The notes under the pieces: model-generated
The model's input: only the letters and a program-made list of their open reading frames with translations
The model's database searches: none
Told to the model about the DNA's origin: nothing
Part shown: one piece after another, positions 59,301 to 64,000 of the stretch
How positions within the stretch are numbered: position 1 is the first letter of the stretch
Layout of the letters: the number at the start of each line of letters is the position of its first letter
NCBI RefSeq assembly: GCF_001577835.2
Contig: NC_029519.1
Span: 80,199,067-80,263,066, forward strand
Direction: 5' to 3'
Source: Coturnix japonica
Taxonomy: Eukaryota; Chordata; Aves; Galliformes; Phasianidae
DNA: 64,000 bases
Made by a program: the position numbers and the translations under genes

Positions 59301-62300
59301 GTGTGTCATTGCTGCAGACTCTTATCAGGTACGTAGCAGTGAGCTAAGCCCTTCCAACAAAACCCTTGCACATAGGTTGGTGTGCTGCACGCTGGCTTAA
59401 TGTGTTTGGTCAGGACTTGGTGTCTGCACCGTTTTATTACAGGATGGAAGTCCCAGGGCAGCCGAGGACAGAAATAGAGGATAGAAATGCAAGCAACGAT
59501 GTATGGGAGCACTGGCACCAAAGCAAAGCGTTCAGTGCCTTGCTTAGGAGCGTAGTAAAGATTTACCTTCTGCAAGCTGCCAGCTTGTTCAGTTGTCAGG
59601 GAGGCAGCCAGATGCTTGCTTTCCTTTCGCCTGCTTGTTTAGCTTTGACATGCTTTTTGCTCAGATGAAAGGAGAAACATCAACAGGCGAAGCTGCAAGG
59701 AGCGCCGGTGCTTGCTGCTGTCATGCCTGCGTGGGGGTACTTCCAGTGCAGGTATAGTAAATATACCTTTATTTTTGTTCGTTTAACAAGGAAGAAGGTA
59801 ACAATTGGATGCTGTCCCATTTCAGAGCAGCAATTGTTTGCCAGACTTGAATTACAGGAATTGCCGCAGTGAGTCGGAGCAGCGGCTCGTGCCATTAACC
59901 GGCTGCGTGCTCCAAGTTGGGCTCCATCTGAAGCAACTGCAGAAACTGTTTGTGGAACCCTTTAGCGTTGTGATAAGACAAGAGGAAATGGTTTCAAACT
60001 GGAGGAGGGGAGATTTAGATTGGATAAAAGGAGAAGGTTATTTACAATAAGGGTAATAAAGCACTGGCACAGGTTGCTCAGAGCGGTGGTGGGTGCCCCA
60101 TTCCTGCATACACCCAAGGTCAGGATGTGGCTCTGAGCATCTGATGGAGCTGTGTGTGTCCCTGTTCATTGCAGGGTATGGGACCAGATGGCCTTTAAGG
60201 GTCCGTTCCAACTCAGACCATTCCGTGTTTCTATGATCCTTCATAGAGAGGTGGAGATGAGTTTGCAGTAACTCGTTTCTATTCATGCTTCTGGGGTTTC
60301 TGATTAAAGAACAAAACCACAGCTCAGCACATCGTACTCAGTGAACATGGTGGGGATGGGTTGGTGACCAGACTTCATCTCGGTGGTCTTTTCCAACCTT
60401 AATGCTTCTGTGATTCTATGTATGGGGTGCCCCCAATTTTGGCTTGCTGACCCCCCATCCTTTGAGTATTTCCAACCTTCAAGGCAGCCCTCAATTCCAC
60501 TTCCCTTTTCTGCCTCATTTCTATTCCTACTTCTTTTGCCTTGGGTTGCTTTTGCTTTGCTGTTTCTGACTGAGCACAGCAGCAATGGGTGCTTTGATCA
60601 TCAATCCCCCATGATTTGGTGCTGTTTGCAGCCTGCAGGGTCCTGGGGGTATGTCCTGCCTCCCTGCTGCAGACCTACAGCTTCTGGGTGCTCCGGAGAA
60701 ACATCTTTTAATATTTATAATATCAAAGGGGCAAAGAAATGCAAGAGTGCAACAGCACCGAGGCTGAGGGCGTTGAGCAACCTTTCACCTGGGCTGTGTT
60801 GGTATTTCAGCATTGCTGTTGTTTGAAAATCCATCATTTTTTTTAACTCGGTGCTCTACAGAGCTCATTGTATTTGCTCTCACCTGCGGCGTGATAAGTG
60901 TTACCATATGCTTTGCCCAAACTTGATTATCTTTAGGGTTTTTTTTAAGCACTCGTAGTGGTAGCTTAGTGCTCAGTGCTCTTCTGCAGGGTGTTTTTGA
61001 GCCAGGCAAAGTGCCAGCGCGTCTGTCGGAGGAAATACTCCTGGCTGGATCCTGGAGAATAGGAGCTCGAATTCCCTCTGAAGTGAGAGAGCTCGATTCC
61101 CACAGGTAGGATTTTTCATCGTAATGATCCCATTTGGCAGCTAAATTAGTAACTGGTTTAGGTATGAAAATTGAAAGGCTTCGGGAGCTCCCCTGGTACC
61201 AGCAGGGAGGAGCAGAACCCACAGCCCTGCAGAGGATCGTATCCTGCTGAGGATGGCTTGGATCTGTATGGTAGGTTTGATAAAACAGAGAAGATTGGAG
61301 TCTCCTACTCTTTGTTTTTCTTGCATTCACATCAGCGTTTGCACCCTGGTGGTTTATTTTTATGGCAGCTTCTCCCTGCCTCCATCCACAGATCTCTACT
61401 TCATGCATCACGACAGGAATAGGGTGATGTCCATCCTCTTCCTCCAGCTCATTCATGGCTCCATCCCCAAGGATGACGGCAGACTGCAAACACACTGAAC
61501 ACAACCCTACAGTCTAAATCAGCGTAATGACGCCGCCTGATTTATGCTCAGATTGTCCTGATTTATGTGTGCTGATAACATATGATTACACCAAGCATGG
61601 GGAGCACCGTGTCCTGTTTCAACGCGGGTGTAAAGCCGCCTGCACCACAGATCTAACGTCAGTCTTTGTGTCACGTTGCCCCCAAAGCTCCAGCGGCACA
61701 GAGGGGTGTGGAACAGGAGTAACCCACAGCAGGAGGCAGGAGAAGAAAAGATTCCTGTGCTGAGATTTGTATGGATTAAAGGCAGCTTTAATTTCCCTTG
61801 GAACACTTGGCTTTCAGGTGGATTACGCGGGCGGTGGGATTTGGGCTGTCTAGCCAGCTAATGCCTGGCTTACTGCTACTTTAATAAGAGACAGAGCAGC
61901 TCGATAACTGTAGGCCACTTTTGTCAACCCCGTATGAGAGGGGAGCAAATCTTAAGCATTTCAGCATGCGGCGTTATTTAGCATTAATGTTCTTGAGTAA
62001 CAAACCTGCTGGTGTCGTCTGGAGGTTGGGTATTAGGAGACATTGCTTCTCTGAAAGCACTCAGGCACATTGCCCATCTAACATCTAACCATCCATGCAG
62101 CATCTTCAGACTTTTCGTGCCCCCCTCAGTAATGTGCAAGGCTGTGCAAGGGATCTCCTAGGAGTCCAGCAGAGGGACACCAAGATGATGAAGGATCTAT
62201 TGTAGGGAGCTGCTTTAGCAGGGGGTGGAACTCAATGATCTCTTGAGGTCCCTTCCAACCCCTGTGATTCTGTGATTCTCTAATCAGAGTCAGCACAGAT

Positions 62301-63137
62301 CACCTGCTTTCATTGCTTTGAAAGTCCCGGTTGTGTTAAGCTCAAAGAAACACCACCCAGATTAGTTTTCTTCTGTCAAGTTAAAAATCATTCTGTGTGC
62401 CCATCAGATTGAAGTGTTGAGTCTTGTCTGTTGGAGCCAATGTTTGAGGCGGGTGAGGAGCATCAAAGATCACCCAGGGTTTGTGCTGAGCTCCCTGATT
62501 CCTTGGCATCAGATGGCCTCAGACGCTGAGAGGTGTCAATAGGTGGAGAAAAAAGGCATTCATTTAGTTAAATATATTCAACTCCAATTTTAGAATTGCT
62601 TCAGGTCTCTAATTTTGTACTCGGTAGCGTCAGCTCACAGAATGGGATTGAGGAAAAGAGGGCTTGGTCCTGCAAGTGGCCTAGTGCTGCATCAGAGCTG
62701 ATGTAGGGCAGCAAACAGATGCAGGGAGCCTTTGGGCTGCACTGACCCTATAATCTATGTCTGAGGCTGCTTGGATCTGGGGAAACCCATGGGTACATGA
62801 CCACCAGAAGTCATGGTGATGGATGTGCCTCTTTCATAGGGGTGGGAAAAGATGAACATACTCTGAACCTCTGCATGCCCAAAGTTCCTTCGTCCTGTCC
62901 CCAGATGTGCCTCTAGCTCGGCCAGTAATGAAAGATGTCGCTTTGCACATGGATAAAACAGAGTGAAATTGCCTCGCTGGCAGCGGGAGTAATTTTGTTG
63001 TGTAAAGATCTTGCAGAGTTGTAACTGTTTGGTATTAAAATCTTGGTGTTTCTGGTTTGTTTGCAGGGGCACCGCTGGAAGAACCTTTATGGGCTCCTAA
63101 TGACATGCAGGTGGACGATTTGCTTACGATAATTAAG
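29355..63137 (+). CDS. Unidentified gene, first two coding exons (partial, runs off the window)
   Basis: I do not recognise this protein. Exon 1 (29355-29454) begins at the first ATG of the only frame open up to the strong donor GCAG|GTAAGC; it encodes [20 protein letters not shown] and a Gly/Glu/Pro-rich end. Exon 2 (63067-63137) has a good acceptor (TTTGTTTGCAG) and donor (AAG|GTAAGA), and joins in frame to give [23 protein letters not shown] as the last visible residues. Exon 2 looks conserved-type: acidic with an amphipathic end and no stop. There is no signal peptide or membrane segment so far, so a soluble protein is likely. The intron is 33.6 kb. Human MAVS is flanked on this side by AP5S1 and CDC25B on the same strand; this gene matches neither. 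The exon pairing is inference, and intermediate exons could exist. Confidence 0.5.
29462..29502. repeat. TG/TA microsatellite just inside the donor of the unidentified gene
   Basis: Alternating TG and TA dinucleotides begin about 8 bases after the exon 1 donor. Such repeats next to a 5' splice site can vary in length between individuals. Confidence 0.8.
29541..30007 (+). repeat. Tandem duplication, two copies (about 215 and 250 bp)
   Basis: Copy 1 spans about 29541-29755 and copy 2 about 29758-30007. Both start GCCTCATCGTTCCGTGCTCC and both end CTCCATTGACCCTACAGAGAG. They share long near-identical blocks, and copy 2 has an extra segment of about 35 bases near 29835-29875. Substitutions are few, so the duplication is fairly recent. 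It lies about 90 bases after exon 1 of the unidentified gene. Confidence 0.9.
31934..32400 (-). mobile_element. CR1 LINE 3' part containing an ambiguous base
   Basis: This shows the CR1 end at 31934 and ORF2 C-terminal similarity further right ([20 protein letters not shown] on the minus strand). A segment of about 30 bases, GCCTGCAGGGATGGGGCA and following, appears twice (from about 32066 and 32108), the second time with N at 32115. Confidence 0.9.
32515..32690 (-). mobile_element. CR1 fragment, diverged
   Basis: Similarity to CR1 ends is seen in AGACCTCTAAGATCATCAACC and in TATTCCCTAATATCCAGCCTG on the plus-strand reading of a minus-oriented copy. Confidence 0.75.
33926..34135 (-). mobile_element. 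CR1 fragment
   Basis: Starts TCACAGAATCACGGTATGG and ends in the CCCCCTAACATCTAATTTAA portion of the CR1 3' region. Diverged. Confidence 0.85.
35770..35960 (-). mobile_element. CR1 fragment
   Basis: Starts CATAGAATCACAAAATGACT and continues to GGGCAGCCTGTGCCAGG, in the usual order for a reversed CR1 end. Confidence 0.85.
36205..36300 (+). mobile_element. CR1 3'-end fragment
   Basis: Contains CACCCTGCACATAGCAGCGG and ends GGCCATTCCACGATTCTATG. Confidence 0.85.
39010..39080 (+). mobile_element. CR1 3'-end fragment
   Basis: Short terminal piece: TTGATGATCCTTGAGGTCC through CCATTCTATGATTCTAAG. Confidence 0.85.
40955..41040 (+). mobile_element. CR1 3'-end fragment, diverged
   Basis: Reads GTTTAGTGGGCATAGTGGTG and GATCTTAGAGATCTTTCCCA, a CR1 terminus without a clean 8-bp end repeat. 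Confidence 0.75.
43740..44020 (-). mobile_element. CR1 fragment, old
   Basis: Weak CR1 similarity with TTCCTAATATCCAACCTGAAC at 43908-43928. A separate start of tail, CATAGAATCATGGAACC, follows at 43988. Confidence 0.65.
46075..46315 (+). mobile_element. CR1 3' part
   Basis: Shows GGCTGGATATTAGGAAGCAT, then GGCACAGCTGCCTGGGGAG, and ends AACCTTAGTGATTCTGTGAT. One of the more complete CR1 ends in the long intron. Confidence 0.9.
47672..47722 (+). mobile_element. CR1 terminal fragment
   Basis: Only the last 50 bases: AGTAGATGACCTTTATAGAT through GATGCTATGATTCTCTG. Confidence 0.7.
51408..51500 (+). mobile_element. CR1 3'-end fragment
   Basis: Reads GGGTGGACTGGTTGATCTTG and CCAACCTCAGTGATTCAGTG. 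Confidence 0.8.
51860..52018 (+). mobile_element. CR1 3' part
   Basis: Contains GGCACTGACTGCCCAGGAAA and GGATGGGTTGGGGTTGGATG, then a diverged end. Confidence 0.85.
52515..52632 (+). mobile_element. CR1 3'-end fragment
   Basis: Ends ACCATTCTGTGATTCTATGATTCTAC with two copies of the terminal 8-mer. Confidence 0.9.
53310..53490 (+). mobile_element. CR1 3'-end, arm of an inverted pair
   Basis: Well-preserved copy: GGATGCCCCATCCCTGCAGG through GGCCATTCTATGATTCTATG. It is near-identical in reverse complement to the CR1 at 57963-58125. Confidence 0.92.
54555..54765 (-). mobile_element. CR1 fragment
   Basis: Starts GTCATAGAATGGCTTGGGTT and continues through GGCCACCAACCTCCACATTT and CATCCAACCTGGCCTTGAG, in the order of a reversed CR1 3' region. 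Confidence 0.9.
54905..55330 (+). mobile_element. CR1 LINE reverse-transcriptase fragment
   Basis: Translation in two frames of the plus strand gives CR1 ORF2 sequence: [47 protein letters not shown] and a weak TGWSDEG. These are reverse-transcriptase blocks well upstream of the 3' end, so this is an internal piece rather than a tail. At least one frameshift is needed to read it through, so it is dead. Confidence 0.9.
56120..56335 (+). mobile_element. CR1 3' part
   Basis: Shows GGTGCTGGCACAGGCTGCCC, GGGCAGCCTGACCCGGTG and the end AAGCCATTCTATGATTCCAT. Confidence 0.85.
56947..57393. repeat. Two diverged copies of a segment of about 60 bp
   Basis: GGGTTTTGTTGCAGCTGCTGGTCCTGGCAGCC...CTCATCTACA (56947-57008) resembles GGGGTTTTGTTATAATTGCTGGTCCTGGAAGC...ACACATCTAT (57338-57393), 390 bases apart in the same orientation. 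It is not CR1. Confidence 0.6.
57402..57535 (-). mobile_element. CR1 3'-tail fragment
   Basis: Starts CATAGAATCATAGGAACATAG and continues TTAAAAGGGACCTGTAAGG. Confidence 0.85.
57963..58125 (-). mobile_element. CR1 3'-end, arm of an inverted pair
   Basis: GATCATCTGGTTCCAACCCC through GGGCAACCTGTTCCAG. In reverse complement it matches 53332-53450 with only a few differences over about 120 bases, and it also resembles 31978-32100 directly. Confidence 0.92.
59015..59125 (+). mobile_element. CR1 3'-end fragment
   Basis: Reads CAGGAGCCCTGAGCAACCTG and CTAAGGTCCCTTCCAACCCA, lacking the terminal ATTCTATG repeat. Confidence 0.8.
59985..60422 (+). mobile_element. CR1 3' parts (two)
   Basis: 59985-60240 runs from AATGGTTTCAAACTGGAGGAG to CCATTCCGTGTTTCTATGAT. 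A second short end lies at 60340-60422 and finishes AATGCTTCTGTGATTCTATG. Confidence 0.88.
61990..62282 (+). mobile_element. CR1 fragments (two)
   Basis: 61990-62065 carries GGTTGGGTATTAGGAGACAT. 62200-62282 carries GGGGTGGAACTCAATGATCTC and ends CCTGTGATTCTGTGATTCTC. Confidence 0.8.
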
Positions 63138-64000
63138 GTAAGAAGAAGCGTTATTAATTTTGGCATCCTGGAACGTTCTGTCTATCTGAAATAAAATGGA
63201 GCTCACCGGTGGCAGACCGGTCTATTTTAGGGCTCAGCACACAACGATGGCAATTTGGAGCGGCACTAAGGCAATAGCTTGTTGTTTTAGAGCAAAGTGT
63301 CCCTTTAAACACAGGGGGAGGAGGGAAATCTTATTTAAGAATTACCTGAGAACACAGCTAAGTGGAAAAAATCCGACTTCCTCCCCCAAAGGATAATAAG
63401 GTCTCTATTGGTGTAGCGTTGGAAAGGGCACGACTCCTGTTTGGGAGCACTCAGCACAGGGATGTTTTTGTTCTGTTGAAGCCCAGTGGTTGGGTTGGAA
63501 TTCAGGTTCTAACTAATTCAGGGGAAAAAAAAAAAAACAACCAAAAAACCCAAACCCAACCAAACAAAGAAACCCTAAAAATATGTTTTATTAGTTTATT
63601 TTTACCATCTTGAGCTTCTGTGGAAAGCTGGTCGGGCTCCAGATGTGGTGAGGGAGTACTCTGTCCTTGATTAATGAAATAGAGGAAAATCCCTGATCTT
63701 AAAAGCAATGAACTATTGGGCAAAATTGGAAAGCACTGTAGATACGCTCCAGGAGCATCTACACGCTCCTGAGCTCTTAAAACACTTCAATTTATGAGCT
63801 TGAAAAGATTCCAGGCTCCAAGTTCCCACCAGCACGACCAGCTCCTGCCATGTGCCCGTACCCAACACGTAGCCAAGTTTGGTGAGAGCCTCGATGAGTG
63901 CAACGTCATGGGTTGGATGGTGCATTTATGAGGGCTGTAAATGCTTTAAGAAAGTGTTTTGGGTGAATATAGAGCGTGTTATATTTGTAGTCCTTTCACA
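63138..64000 (+). other. Next intron of the unidentified gene, to the window edge
   Basis: Begins with the donor GTAAGA. It contains an A/C-rich low-complexity stretch at 63521-63582 and otherwise nothing I can name. No further exon is visible. Confidence 0.45.

Larger units (their letters stand above)
29455..63066 (+). other. Long intron (33.6 kb) of the unidentified gene
   Basis: Between the two candidate exons I see no other open frame with a recognisable domain and matching splice sites. The interval holds many CR1 fragments on both strands, a tandem duplication at 29541-30007, a local repeat at 56947-57393, AT-rich unique stretches, and one ambiguous base at 32115. Stretches such as 36300-39000, 41050-43700 and 48000-51300 hold nothing I can name. 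Confidence 0.5.

Overview
The window is vertebrate nuclear DNA, almost certainly from a galliform bird (chicken or a close relative). The evidence is spliced vertebrate genes with GT-AG introns, dozens of CR1 LINE tails on both strands, an avian-type LTR fragment, and the gene order RNF24 - PANK2 - MAVS, which matches human chromosome 20p13. I cannot name the species from sequence alone.

Left part (1-10.8 kb): the last five exons of RNF24 on the plus strand. They hold the whole 148-residue coding region of this membrane-anchored RING-H2 protein, followed by a 3'UTR with a clear AATAAA. RNF24 ends tail-to-tail against PANK2, which is read from the minus strand (11.1-19.7 kb). All seven PANK2 coding exons can be placed, giving a 421-residue pantothenate kinase, the first enzyme of CoA synthesis. 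Its first exon sits in a CpG-rich promoter with an NRF1 palindrome, GC boxes and a cluster of six CCAAT boxes. A 20-bp minisatellite (20.22-20.66 kb) lies just beyond.

Middle part (20.8-28.2 kb): MAVS, also on the minus strand. Six coding exons give a 641-residue protein with an N-terminal CARD, a long disordered linker carrying a TRAF motif, and a C-terminal membrane anchor. It is the adaptor that relays MDA5/RIG-I RNA sensing to interferon induction. RNF24, PANK2 and MAVS are not a pathway; they are a conserved block of neighbours.

Right part (29.1-64 kb): a second CpG island starts a plus-strand gene that I do not recognise. Two coding exons can be joined in frame (29355-29454 and 63067-63137), separated by a 33.6-kb intron, and the gene continues past the window. 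The intron holds CR1 fragments, a 220-250 bp tandem duplication beside exon 1, a CR1 reverse-transcriptase remnant, and a near-identical inverted CR1 pair. It also contains one ambiguous base and one unexplained 239-codon open frame.

I found no clearly new biological system. The most useful leads are the PANK2 regulatory architecture, a possible degenerate pLxIS motif in MAVS, the unidentified long-intron gene, and the inverted CR1 pair.
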